This document shows positions 27,213 to 35,866 of a stretch of DNA of 64,000 nucleotides, one piece after another. This DNA comes from Halalkalicoccus jeotgali B3 (GTDB taxonomy: Archaea; Halobacteriota; Halobacteria; Halobacteriales; Halalkalicoccaceae), in NCBI RefSeq assembly GCF_000196895.1, contig NC_014299.1, positions 62,001 through 126,000 on the forward strand. The letters run 5' to 3'. A program made the translations under genes and the position numbers. How positions within the stretch are numbered: the first letter of the stretch is position 1; each line of letters begins with the position of its first letter. The notes beneath the pieces were generated by a model. The model worked only from the letters and a program-made list of their open reading frames with translations. It was not told where the DNA came from and ran no database searches.

Positions 27213-27752
27213 ATGGTTCGCGTGCCACTGCTCGAACAGTCGGAACTCCCTAGCGACTATCAGCACCTTCTCAGTGAGGACGCAATGGGGGAAATAAACC
27301 TCCTCTGCGCGATGGCGAACAACCCCGACATACTTCAATCGTACATGCGCTACGGAACGACCCTCTGGCAGAACAGCGGCCTTAATGGGGACGATCTCGA
27401 GCGCTGTATCCTCTCGATCGCCCGCACCCTCGACGCCGCCTACGAGTGGAACCAACACGTTCCCATCGCACGGAACCTCGGGGTCTCCGATGCCGACATT
27501 GAGGCGATTACCATAGAGAACTTTGATTACTTCGACGACCGACGGGCCGCACTCTTGCGGTACGTCCAAGCTGTCGCCAAGGGCGATGTCGACAACGAGA
27601 CCTACGCCGCACTAGCAGAACACGTCGATAAGGCGACCATTGTTGGGGCGACACAGCTCGCCACGCACTATCTGGCGACGGCACGGTTCCTTGACGCTCT
27701 CGAAATCCCGCTTGAGGGCGAATTCGTCGGCTGGACGCCCAATGAGAACTGA
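27213..27752 (+). CDS. Carboxymuconolactone decarboxylase (CMD)/AhpD-like protein
   Basis: 179 residues of one CMD domain: GTTLWQNSGLNGDDLERCILSIARTLDAAYEWNQHVPIARNLGVSD. The segment YEWNQHV carries the Glu and His that CMD proteins use, and no Cys-x-x-Cys pair is present, so it is of the lactone-decarboxylase/peroxidase-unlike type rather than an AhpD peroxidase. The start at 27213 (MVRVPLL) leaves the family N-terminus; more distant ATGs would add a Cys-rich stretch. It is convergent with the FAH-type gene, 19 bases away. Confidence 0.82.
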   Translation: MVRVPLLEQSELPSDYQHLLSEDAMGEINLLCAMANNPDILQSYMRYGTTLWQNSGLNGDDLERCILSIARTLDAAYEWNQHVPIARNLGVSDADIEAITIENFDYFDDRRAALLRYVQAVAKGDVDNETYAALAEHVDKATIVGATQLATHYLATARFLDALEIPLEGEFVGWTPNEN

Positions 27753-27771
27753 TACGAACGCTTACGAACGC

Positions 27772-28506
27772 TTATGGGATTTGGACCGAATGCTGTAGCG
27801 TTCCGATACCCTCGATTTCGACTTCGACTTCGTCGCCGTCAGCCAGCGGTCCCACACCCTTCGGTGTTCCCGTCGAGACGATATCGCCCGCTTCAAGCGT
27901 CATATAGGTCGTGATTTCAGCTACGAGTTCTGGTACAGAGAAGATAAGATCCGTCAGTTTCCCATCCTGCTTTTGTTCTCCGTTCACTCGAGTACGGACA
28001 AAAGCGTCGTCCGGCACGTTGTCGGGCGTTGTCACTACCGGACCAAGGGGTGCAGCGCCGTCGAACCCCTTCGCTCGGACGTAGTTCTGTTCGATTTGTT
28101 GATCGTCGCGGTTGGAGATATCGTTCATACATGTGTACCCTTCGACGACCTCCATTACCTTGTTCTCCTCTACGTGTCGACACTGTTTTCCAATGACGAC
28201 GGCAAGTTCCGCCTCGTATTCTAGTCGTTTCTTGCCAGCGGGTAGCATCACCCTCGTGTTATGGTCCGCGACCGTGTTCGGCGGTTTGAAGAACAGACGA
28301 GGACGGTCTGGTGGTTCTTTTCCAAGTTCTTTAGCGTGTTCTAAGTAATTTAGTCCGACGCAGACGATTTTCGACGGTTCACACGGTGCTAATACATCCA
28401 CATCGGTTTCCTTGTAACTCTCTCCGCCGAAGCGAATCTCTTCATTGTTAATCCACGTCCCACGGCGTACGGCTCCCGCTGGGTCACGAAATCTGACGTA
28501 CTTCAT
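27772..28506 (-). CDS. Fumarylacetoacetate hydrolase-family protein
   Basis: 244 residues. The C-terminal FAH fold is visible: CVGLNYLEHAKELG, PRLFFKPPNTVADH, LEYEAELAVVIGK (metal-binding Glu residues), GYTCMNDISNRDDQ, and the C-terminal STGTPKGVGPLADGD. These enzymes cleave or decarboxylate acylpyruvates and 2-hydroxy-dienoic diacids with Mg2+. The position next to the CMD-type protein recalls the lower part of catechol or aromatic degradation, but no ring-cleavage gene is seen in the window. Confidence 0.88.
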   Translation of the reverse strand: MKYVRFRDPAGAVRRGTWINNEEIRFGGESYKETDVDVLAPCEPSKIVCVGLNYLEHAKELGKEPPDRPRLFFKPPNTVADHNTRVMLPAGKKRLEYEAELAVVIGKQCRHVEENKVMEVVEGYTCMNDISNRDDQQIEQNYVRAKGFDGAAPLGPVVTTPDNVPDDAFVRTRVNGEQKQDGKLTDLIFSVPELVAEITTYMTLEAGDIVSTGTPKGVGPLADGDEVEVEIEGIGTLQHSVQIP

Positions 28507-28801
28507 ATCTGAATTATCGTGAGATACTTAACCAATGTTGAGGTATCGGCAACCGAGGATAGCGACGCCAGCCGTTACCCTCATCAAGATATCGTGAGAC
28601 AGTCATTTTTGGTTTCCACTTTATGAAAAAATTTGGTTCACCTTGGAACGCTTTGTAAGGTAGGTTACTAGATCGATGATGGTATCGCGAGCTCTCAATG
28701 TATATGAGGGTAGAGTGATGGAAGTCTATATTGATTCAAAAGACTAATTTGCACGAGTATTTTCCGGCAAACAGATCTTAGTCTGAACAGGGTGGACTAA
28801 T

Positions 28802-30040
28802 TCACATTAATTCCTGTTTTTTTGCATTTTCGCGTAATGACTCTAAACCGAGTTCAGTACTCAAATGAAGATGCTCCAATGTGGAAATCGCGGCTTTCAT
28901 CGATACGTCAATCTCGTATTCGTAGTAGATACCGCCACCACGTCCTTCATTGCGTTTTCTCCGATCGAGAATTCCAAGCATCGAGAGTTCAGCTAAGTGA
29001 TTATGGAAAGCACGCCCACCGAGAGGATCTTGATCAGTAGCGTGGGAGAGATCACAATACTGCTCGTAGATTGACTGTTTCTGTAATGGAACAGAAGATG
29101 GATCGCTCACAGTAGAGGAAACTACTGCAAGGAGAGTGAGGTGACCATGAGAAGTGAGTTCTTTCATACTTTCTTCTATTCGCTGCTTTTCAAGCAGCTG
29201 CTTTGCTTCACGAACATGAGGTTCTGTGACCTGTTGGTCACTACGCCGACGTGCTAGATCACCTGCTTCAAGAAGCAGATCTAGCCCTTGACGGGCACTT
29301 CCTTTATCTTGCGCAGCGAATGCAGCACAGAGAGGAATAACATCACCATTGAGTACGTTATCGTCGAATGCCAGCTCAGCGCGCTTTTGCAGGATATTGC
29401 GGAGGTCTTCCGCATCATATGGAGGAAAGTGGAGCTCGCGTTCACAAAGTGTGTCTTCAACACGCGGGTCGAGCTTCTCGCGAAATTTGAAATCGTTACT
29501 GATGCCGATGATTCCGATACGAGCGTTCTCGATCTTTCCGTTACTCCGGGCACGGGGAAGCTGGTAGAGGATGCTATCGTCATCACCAATGTAATCGACC
29601 TCATCAAGTACAACCAGAATAGTGCCGCCGATCTCGTCGAGTTTCTCCCAGAGCATATCGTAGACAGCATTCAGGGGATATCCAGTTCGACTGATCTGAT
29701 TATTCGGTGCACGAAGATCGTTAACAAGAGAAACAGCAATGCGATAGCTACTCGTAAGATCCTCACAGTTTAGATATACGGACTGAACTTGCAAGTCATC
29801 ATATTGAGTAGCGTCCTGTTCAAGATGTTGGAGAAGATACTTTGTAACTGCAGTTTTACCAACCCCTGTTTTTCCGTAGAGAAATACGTGCCGGGGCTGA
29901 GAGCCGTTGATAACCGGTTGTAAGTACGCCGTAAACCGCTCGACTTCCTCCTCCCGTTCTTCGAGCGACTGTGGCTGATAGTCATCATGCAGGACGTTTT
30001 CGTCCTGGAAGATTTCCTCAGACCGCTCGAAGAGGACCAT
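28802..30040 (-). CDS. Orc1/Cdc6-type replication initiator
   Basis: 412 residues. It shows the AAA+ Walker A GKTGVGKTA at about residues 56-64, Walker B ILVVLDEVDY with D146-E147, sensor-1 IGISND at 179-183, and RVEDTL as the putative arginine finger region. The last 110 residues form a winged-helix domain (HNHLAELSMLGILDRRK). Such proteins bind origin recognition boxes and load MCM. The ATG at 30040 is preferred over a GTG two codons earlier. A TATA-like GGTATATAATACC at 30061-30073 lies about 21-33 bases upstream, compatible with a leaderless transcript. The downstream intergenic region (28507-28801) shows nothing I can support. Confidence 0.92.
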   Translation of the reverse strand: MVLFERSEEIFQDENVLHDDYQPQSLEEREEEVERFTAYLQPVINGSQPRHVFLYGKTGVGKTAVTKYLLQHLEQDATQYDDLQVQSVYLNCEDLTSSYRIAVSLVNDLRAPNNQISRTGYPLNAVYDMLWEKLDEIGGTILVVLDEVDYIGDDDSILYQLPRARSNGKIENARIGIIGISNDFKFREKLDPRVEDTLCERELHFPPYDAEDLRNILQKRAELAFDDNVLNGDVIPLCAAFAAQDKGSARQGLDLLLEAGDLARRRSDQQVTEPHVREAKQLLEKQRIEESMKELTSHGHLTLLAVVSSTVSDPSSVPLQKQSIYEQYCDLSHATDQDPLGGRAFHNHLAELSMLGILDRRKRNEGRGGGIYYEYEIDVSMKAAISTLEHLHLSTELGLESLRENAKKQELM

Positions 30041-30118
30041 GCTCACCTAATGGAAGAACGGGTATATAATACCTCGGCTGCAATCGATACAAACGATTCA
30101 TTCGTTTCCTACGTTCAC

Positions 30119-30410
30119 TGGAGAGACACCACCGATTCAAACGTTATGGCTAAAGAGTGGGGGGAGACTTAGGAATGGTTCTAGTTTGAAGAAAGATTTA
30201 ATACATAAGCGTGAAAACCAGAACCGTACTAGAGAGAGTATAGAAACGAATGAAATAGTGGTGGGTCTAGCAGGGGTCTAGTAATTGAACCACTTCTATC
30301 CCTGTCTAAGGGGCTCTTACTAGGTGATACATTTGAATCAGTGGTGTGCTTGAGGGGGATTCTACCCTCTATCTCATCTGGAAACGTTTGAATCGGTGGT
30401 GTCTCTCTCC
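30119..30410. other. Predicted replication origin with inverted ORB-like repeats
   Basis: Directly upstream of the Orc1/Cdc6 gene. A 24-base sequence containing TTTGAATCGGTGGTGT is present at 30384-30407 and, in perfect reverse complement, at 30121-30144. A weaker third copy (TTTGAATCAGTGGTGTGC core) lies at 30332-30349 in the same orientation as 30384. The space between has an A-rich stretch (about 30183-30275) that could unwind, and G-runs beside the boxes (GGGGGGAG at 30159, GAGGGGG at 30352). The arrangement matches archaeal origins beside their initiator gene. Function was not tested. Confidence 0.75.
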
Positions 30411-30456
30411 TCTACAACCGATTATCTTCGTGCGATGAACTCTCACCACCTGTACG

Positions 30457-30834
30457 GTGAAACGCGTAGATCTCTCTATTGAACACAATCTCTATACTCA
30501 TAACGTCCGATTACCCTCTGTGATGGAGACCGACGAGTGGTCAGCAATCTCGTATCAGTTTGGCGAATCTACTGACCTTCTTACAGCGTTCGAGCACACA
30601 GGAATCGAACATCTCGAGGTCTCGGGTGAGCGGACGATCGTCATCTACAGTCGCACTATCTTCGATCTCGAAGCCGATGACGGGAACTTAGCGGACACAC
30701 AGCTTGTCACTGTTGAGGTCTTTGATGTCTCACCGAATTATTCTATGACTGATGATTCTGATCCAGTCGCGCTTACCGATCCCTTGATCGAGGAACTTGC
30801 GGGTGCAATTGGTATCGACTGGGAACGTTGCTGA
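30457..30834 (+). CDS. Hypothetical acidic protein next to the origin
   Basis: 125 residues from a GTG, or 103 from the ATG at 30523. I do not recognise a family. The composition is strongly acidic and coding-like. It shows alternating beta-strand-like segments (TIVIYSRTIFDLEADD; TQLVTVEVFDV) and a C-terminal helix. The reading frame is well open in GC-rich third-position style, unlike the decayed DNA further right. It lies between the predicted origin and the TRAM-protein gene. Confidence 0.65.
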   Translation: MKRVDLSIEHNLYTHNVRLPSVMETDEWSAISYQFGESTDLLTAFEHTGIEHLEVSGERTIVIYSRTIFDLEADDGNLADTQLVTVEVFDVSPNYSMTDDSDPVALTDPLIEELAGAIGIDWERC

Positions 30835-30903
30835 ACACTCTCTTGGTTGATCTTGTGCATCCGAACCATACATTCTACGTAGCAGCTATTCGACGATCTG
30901 GCT

Positions 30904-31302
30904 CTATTTGCTTCGTTCGACGACGCTCGCAAAGGCGACGTTCGACTGGACGGTATCGATTTCAACGGTCACCTCCTCATCGGGTTCGGCATCCGGGACG
31001 ATTACTACGTATCCCCGTTCGATACGAGTAATTCCATCTCCCTGATCGCCGAGCGTATCGATCGTCACTGTTCGGATCTCACCCTCGTTGACTGGTGGCT
31101 CCGGACCCTCTGCCGGAGAGGAAGATGTGTCGTCTGCTGCGTCCTTAGTCTTTGTAGGAAGCACGGCGATTTGATAGACTTCTCCTGGAGCAACCGTCCC
31201 TTGCTCGACTAGCTCTTTTGGAATCTCGATCTGCATGTGTCCCGCTGTCTCGGTCGGGCGAGACGTGATAAGCGCGTGAAGACGATCTGGAATTGAAACC
31301 AT
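30904..31302 (-). CDS. TRAM-domain protein
   Basis: 132 residues. The C-terminal 55 residues form a TRAM domain: IDTLGDQGDGITRIERGYVVIVPDAEPDEEVTVEIDTVQSNVAFA. This is the RNA-binding beta-barrel found in small haloarchaeal proteins proposed to act as RNA chaperones. The first 70 residues (PAGEVYQIAV) plus a Ser/Ala/Pro/Glu linker form a distinct N-terminal part I cannot name. It overlaps nothing and is convergent with the hypothetical gene at 30457. Confidence 0.82.
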   Translation of the reverse strand: MVSIPDRLHALITSRPTETAGHMQIEIPKELVEQGTVAPGEVYQIAVLPTKTKDAADDTSSSPAEGPEPPVNEGEIRTVTIDTLGDQGDGITRIERGYVVIVPDAEPDEEVTVEIDTVQSNVAFASVVERSK

Positions 31303-31414
31303 TGATACGTATTACGAGTAGTTGCATGCACGTCACTCTATATAATCTCTTTCGGCAAATCTGTCTGCTAGAATGTGTTCTTTGCTGCGTGTCTCCGTTA
31401 TCTCACTCAATACG

Positions 31415-31786
31415 ATGTCGTCGGAGCAATCTGCAGATTCTTCGCTTGGTGAGCAGCTTCAGGCGCTTCACGATACTGCGCCTCAACGCTATAGTCTGCT
31501 TGAACGCCATGTAGAAGACCTCCGGCAGGCTCTCGAGCAGTCAACGCGAAATTACGCCTCGGCAAAGCAGCTGTATTCGATGTGGGACGATCCGCCGTTC
31601 GAACCACAGCTCTTCGGCCAACTCCTGAGTACTGCCGCGAATCTCGAGATTCTACGGGTCTATACCCATCGGAGCAATCGCAACCGATACGATCTCACAG
31701 CGTATGATTCGGCGCGGATGGATCAGCTCGTATTTTTTTTCGATGAGGTGGCATCGACGATTACTACGGACTCATCTGATCGATAG
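31415..31786 (+). CDS. Hypothetical protein, possible winged-helix
   Basis: 123 residues starting MSSEQSADSS at 31415, chosen because the upstream in-frame start adds a Cys-rich stretch. The first 60 residues are helical with a regular heptad-like pattern (ERHVEDLRQALEQSTRNYASAKQLY). The rest (LLSTAANLEILRVYTHRSNRNRYDLT) resembles the wing of a DNA-binding domain, as in PadR or ArsR proteins. No family is recognised. It is convergent with the PadR gene, eight bases away. Confidence 0.6.
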   Translation: MSSEQSADSSLGEQLQALHDTAPQRYSLLERHVEDLRQALEQSTRNYASAKQLYSMWDDPPFEPQLFGQLLSTAANLEILRVYTHRSNRNRYDLTAYDSARMDQLVFFFDEVASTITTDSSDR

Positions 31787-31793
31787 TCTTTCT

Positions 31794-32084
31794 TTAGGCC
31801 GCGCTCAGTGTGTCCTGGAGGTACTGCTGTTCCCACTCTCGACGAGCATCAATTTCTCGCTGCCCACGGGCCGTGAGTGCATAGAGGTTCGTCCGGCGAT
31901 CAAGCTCTGATTTCTCGATGAGCCCTTTATCGACAAGCGTATCGAGGTTAGGGTAGAGCCGCCCGTGATGGATCTCTTTCTCATAGTACGTTTCGAGTTC
32001 AGCTTTGATTGCAAGTCCATGTGGATCGTCTAGTCCACTAATGACGTAGAGTAGATCCCGCTGGAAGCCAGTGAGGTCGTACAT
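31794..32084 (-). CDS. PadR-family transcriptional regulator
   Basis: 96 residues of a PadR winged helix: LTGFQRDLLYVISGL, GLAIKAELETYY, HHGRLYPNLDTLVDKGLIEKSE and the wing RRTNLYALTARGQRE. Small single-domain PadR proteins are common in haloarchaea and regulate unknown targets. A damaged paralogue lies just upstream at 32250-32590 on the same strand. Confidence 0.88.
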   Translation of the reverse strand: MYDLTGFQRDLLYVISGLDDPHGLAIKAELETYYEKEIHHGRLYPNLDTLVDKGLIEKSELDRRTNLYALTARGQREIDARREWEQQYLQDTLSAA

Positions 32085-32249
32085 ATCCCAGAATTATCCA
32101 GTGACATTGTCAATTTATCGCATGGTGTATACTGAAAAAGTATCTGAACGAACACAATTCGATACAGATCAATGCACGCCGGTAGTACCAGCGACTGCAA
32201 GCCTCGTTCGAGTCCTGGTGCTTATCTTACTACGCGGCTCGGCAGTAAA

Positions 32250-32590
32250 CTACTCAGCGAGCGCTCTGAGATCGCGTGCCCGATTGTCGGTGGTGAGGAG
32301 CTTCGATGCTCGCCACTCGAGTTCACCGAGGAGGACCTCGTAGCCTTCCTCAGTCAGTTCATACTCATTCGTTCGCTTTTCCCAACGAACCCTCGCTCGA
32401 CGAGGTCATTGAGGTTGGGATAGAGCCGTCCGTGATTGACTTCCTCGTCGTAGTACGCTTCGAGGTTGCGTTTGATCGCGAGGCCATACTGGGGTTCCTC
32501 ACTGAGGACGGTCAGAATGTTCTGCTGGAATGCAGTCAAGTCGTGTGCGGTACGCTCTTCTCCGTCGGGTGTCGACTGTGCCTCTGACAT
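32250..32590 (-). pseudogene. PadR-family regulator, frameshifted
   Basis: The first 78 codons read as a normal PadR protein (LTAFQQNILTVLSEEPQYGLAIKRN; NHGRLYPNLNDLVERGF) and end at a stop after GKSERMSMN. In the next frame the sequence continues as the expected wing (TNEYELTEEGYEVLLGELEWRASKL) to a TAG at 32250-32252. Loss of one ACGA of an original ACGA-ACGA tandem would explain the shift exactly (GAACGAATGAG here). The break lies at about 32352-32378. Confidence 0.8.
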
Positions 32591-33337
32591 CTTCTTGAGA
32601 CTGACTGTCGTTCTCTATAACTGCTTGGAAATCGATTGCGTTTTAGATACCGTAATCACCGACAAAACGCGCTCATAACTGATATCGGTAAGTCGGGTAA
32701 TGGTGATGCCTCTGCGTGGAACGTGAGGGTCGACGTCATTCATCAACCCACCAATGAATCCAGAAGAGCAGTACATTCTCAACCGGCCGCCGCATGGAGA
32801 TCATTTCGAAGAGCACGCGGCAGCCCTCGATCGAATATTTCCTCTTCTGAACGTGGGTAGGGTAGGGACTATCTCCTCTATCCCCACATATAAGTCACTG
32901 TGGCATTAAGTAACAATCGCACACTCCTGAGGATGGGTATGCCTGAGGGGGTGCGACTCGTTCCGATCCGCGGTGTCGAACCGCGCGAAGTACAAAGAAA
33001 CTACACACGGTTTGCAGCCCACCATCGTCTACCGACGGTGGCCCTCTAGACCACCGTCGTTAGCATCACCACAATCGGATCTCCCGCTGAGTGGATATAC
33101 AGGTGTCCAAGAGGGATTGGTACCCAGTCTCCTACCAAGACCGGGCCCGATGACTACATTGCGTGACTGCCAGACATATGTATCATCACACTGCTCTACT
33201 AACCACCTGCTCTAAGGATCACATTCCTGATTATTAACCGACAATTCTGGGTTGGCTTTGATTATCCATCCCGACGTTGTATAGCGATTCCATTCCAGCA
33301 ATGAAGTCATGTATGTGATCTCTATTAATCGCGTCTC

Positions 33338-33367
33338 GAAAACCTCCCCGAATTGGAGAGGTTCAAC
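33338..33367. repeat. Hairpin repeat copy 1 (AACCTCCCC..GGAGAGGTT)
   Basis: GAAAACCTCCCCGAATTGG followed by AGAGGTTCAAC; imperfect stem of about eight pairs with a short loop. One of three related hairpins, with 33563 and 34070. Confidence 0.5.
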
Positions 33368-33562
33368 ATGATCGACGGAATGGGCTTCCGCCGTGGCGGT
33401 TACCCGCCATTGAGTTCTATGCTGTCATTGGTTTTAGTTATGCGATAGTTATCCTGTGAAAATATCCGATTTGAGGCGATAGTTGAGTCTCAGACCTGCC
33501 GCTTACTCGTGTTTCCATTCTTTGTAGCATTCTACCTGTACAGATCTCTCTGAGTTCTCGTA

Positions 33563-33589
33563 GAAAACCTCTCTTTGGGAGAGAGGTAC
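33563..33589. repeat. Hairpin repeat copy 2 (AACCTCTCT..AGAGAGGT)
   Basis: GAAAACCTCTCTTTGGGA followed by GAGAGGTAC: a stem ACCTCTC/GAGAGGT with small loop. It shares the GAAAACCTC start with the copies at 33338 and 34070. Confidence 0.5.
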
Positions 33590-34069
33590 TGTGGGTGGGT
33601 GGATCGTACGCGACTGACCATGAGTCGCGGTGACCGCATCATCTCGTAGATTGTCAATTGTATTGATTATGTAGATGATACCCCACGTAGAGTTTCTACG
33701 TAATTCGACTTCGGGGATGACATACGACCAAACACCTACTCAAGAAATTCTCAGTCAGTGCCGACTTTCTGTCCAACCCAACAAAAAGACTATATTATAG
33801 ACTCTGCTACAGCAAATCGCCCTACTCGATTACGGAACGAAGGTAATGTCAGAGGCACCTTCACGACGCCAGTAGGGTGAGTGCAATCCCCCACTTTCTA
33901 CCTCTCGGCTCTGGCGCCGTACCTGAGGATATGTACAACAGTGAGAAATACGTTGGCATTTGTGGAGAAAATGAGAGGATCTACCTCACACCGGCCTCCA
34001 GACGAGTAGAGACCTGTTCGATGCCGTCCTCGAATAGCAACTCCACCGCTGACTATCGATTAGACTCCT

Positions 34070-34099
34070 GAAAACCTCTCCAAACTGGAGAGGTCAACC
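34070..34099. repeat. Hairpin repeat copy 3 (AACCTCTCC..GGAGAGGT)
   Basis: GAAAACCTCTCCAAACTGG followed by AGAGGTCAACC: perfect ACCTCTCC/GGAGAGGT stem with a six-base loop. The flank TCAAC is shared with copy 1. The copies are 225 and 507 bases apart, so this is not a CRISPR array. Confidence 0.5.
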
Positions 34100-34527
34100 A
34101 TAAACAAGGGGGAGGGGGGATATATGTCCGATCCCTATGAGCTCCGCGACCGCAGTAGTTCTTTGGATATCACCTGTATTACTTATACACTGATTATTGA
34201 TCGCGACAGTCATTCATCTTCATCGAGTACTGTTGAATAGCAACGAAGCGAAACGAGACGGTACGAAGCCGCTACAAGGCGTTTGACACCCAATAGATTG
34301 TCATACCTTCCTGCAGGGGGACTAGTGCCGGACCAGCCGATACAATCCTAGCCTCGCTCCCGACGGCAGCACTCCGCATGGGTGGTGTACCTCGCCGTCA
34401 CTGCAATGCTCGACGTCCATGGTGGGCAGTGGTGCGGGCCTCTCTCTGATAGTCGTGTCGCCAGTTGTGTACGCGCTCGCCCGTCGAATAGGCGTCTTGA
34501 GGATCTGAGTACTATACCTGATCGAAG

Positions 34528-34575
34528 GCCTTGTGCAACGATCGCCTTTCATAATCGAATGGTGTTGCACAAGGC
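34528..34575. repeat. Palindromic element 1, GCCTTGTGCAAC inverted repeat
   Basis: Perfect 12-base inverted repeat GCCTTGTGCAAC at 34528-34539 and GTTGCACAAGGC at 34564-34575, with a 24-base interior. Related elements lie at 36552 and 38976. Possibly a miniature element or the two ends of a collapsed insertion sequence. Confidence 0.65.
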
Positions 34576-35866
34576 AAAGAGCAGAGGAACACGCTTTCTG
34601 ATGACAGAGTATTGAGCGCACGTCCATTCTATGAAGTGGCGAGTGAGGTCTACTCGCCCCAGGCCGATCCTGGTATTGCCCTCACATGGGTTTCGTAAAC
34701 CCACATTGAGATCTGTCATATATCAGTATAAGGTTGTTGGATGCTGTAGCTGCAGTGGAATAACCTGAACCAAAGAGTAGGTATCAAAGGTACACAGCAC
34801 AGTCTATCGCGGTGGAACACTAATTCAGGATACTCACTTCAGAAGCCACAGCCGATAGCTCACGAGCGTCCCTCCGCAGCTTCTCTCGCCGGCATTCCCT
34901 CATTGAAATAGCCGTATTGGCGACTTCTCAACCAAGCGGACCTGTATCGCGAGGTTGATCGCACCAACACGAGCACGTTTTCTGAATCGGCGACCAGTGT
35001 GGTCGATGGAAATTCGCGAGCCTAGCGTGAATATGAGTTCATTATTGTCACTTTGTAACTAATTACTATAGACTATTAATTTACTTGCTGGCCGAAAAGC
35101 CAAGTATCTGGGCGTGTAATTATCTCACGCGGCGTAGTCTCACCCCACTACGCTGCGGTTGGGTAGGTGTTCGTCACCCACTGTTCCCTTAGCCCAACCA
35201 ACCCAGGAACGAGGGCCTTTCACTAGGTCCTCTCGGAGAAATATCACGCCTGGTTCTAGTCTACCTATTCCGACGAGCCACCTCTTTACAGGAGTGAGCA
35301 CTACGACATCGGCGTTTCGTTTCGCGACTATCTGCTCTCTTTGATCGCTCTGACTGACTCGGTGTGCTCTTCGAATTGACAAAAATTTGCCGTTTCTCCC
35401 GTCGAAAGCGTTTGATTGCAAATTCTCAGCAAATCAGATCACTTCCTCGTTAAGCCGGACGGCGATTTGTTTCATGGTGGAAACTTTCGGAGCGGGATCG
35501 GCTAAGAGTGCGTCAGACGTCCGTGCGCTCATTTCGACTGGAGCGTTTAGCACAGTGGGTTAAAAAAGTAATATTTCTTAGATGATTCAGTGAAATACGC
35601 TAAAACGGTGTGCCGCCAAACAGTAGGTTAGCGTTCGTGACTGGATGGGGCAGTTAGTCGAACTCATCGCGCAGATCACCGAGTTCGGTGCCAAGCGTTC
35701 GATTGGTGGAAGTCGTGGTCCGTACAAGCGGCGATGACGATACTGTCCATAGCCACCGTCCCTGCATTGTGTATGACGCTATATGGGGTTCAGTCTATGA
35801 GAAGTGTCGTCTGGATCTCTTCTGGGATCGTTACTTGCTTGGACCGAAAAGCTGGCCTATTTCTGC

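Larger units (their letters stand above)
32600..35866. other. Gene-poor accessory region without supported genes
   Basis: More than 3 kb with no reading frame of haloarchaeal character: the open stretches are short, Cys/Ser/Arg-rich and not acidic. It contains three GAAAACCTCTCC-type hairpin repeats and a 48-base palindrome (listed separately). The short open stretches at about 34322-34627 (-) and 35140-35421 (-) may be remains of inserted elements; I could not match them to a transposase by eye. I saw no tRNA or CRISPR array. The region has the look of decayed mobile DNA. Confidence 0.6.

Noticed and set aside
32944-33045. tRNA-like hairpin (GCGGTGTCGAACCGC) in the gene-poor zone
   Set aside because: No acceptor stem, D-arm or anticodon arm can be folded around it; it is a short local hairpin only.
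33338-34099. CRISPR array of GAAAACCTCTCC repeats
   Set aside because: Only three copies, irregular spacing of 225 and 507 bases, and the repeats are hairpins with differing arms; no cas gene nearby.
35140-35421. 93-residue minus-strand open frame as a TnpB or transposase C-terminus
   Set aside because: I could not find the zinc-finger or catalytic motifs of TnpB or DDE enzymes; left as possible decayed DNA.
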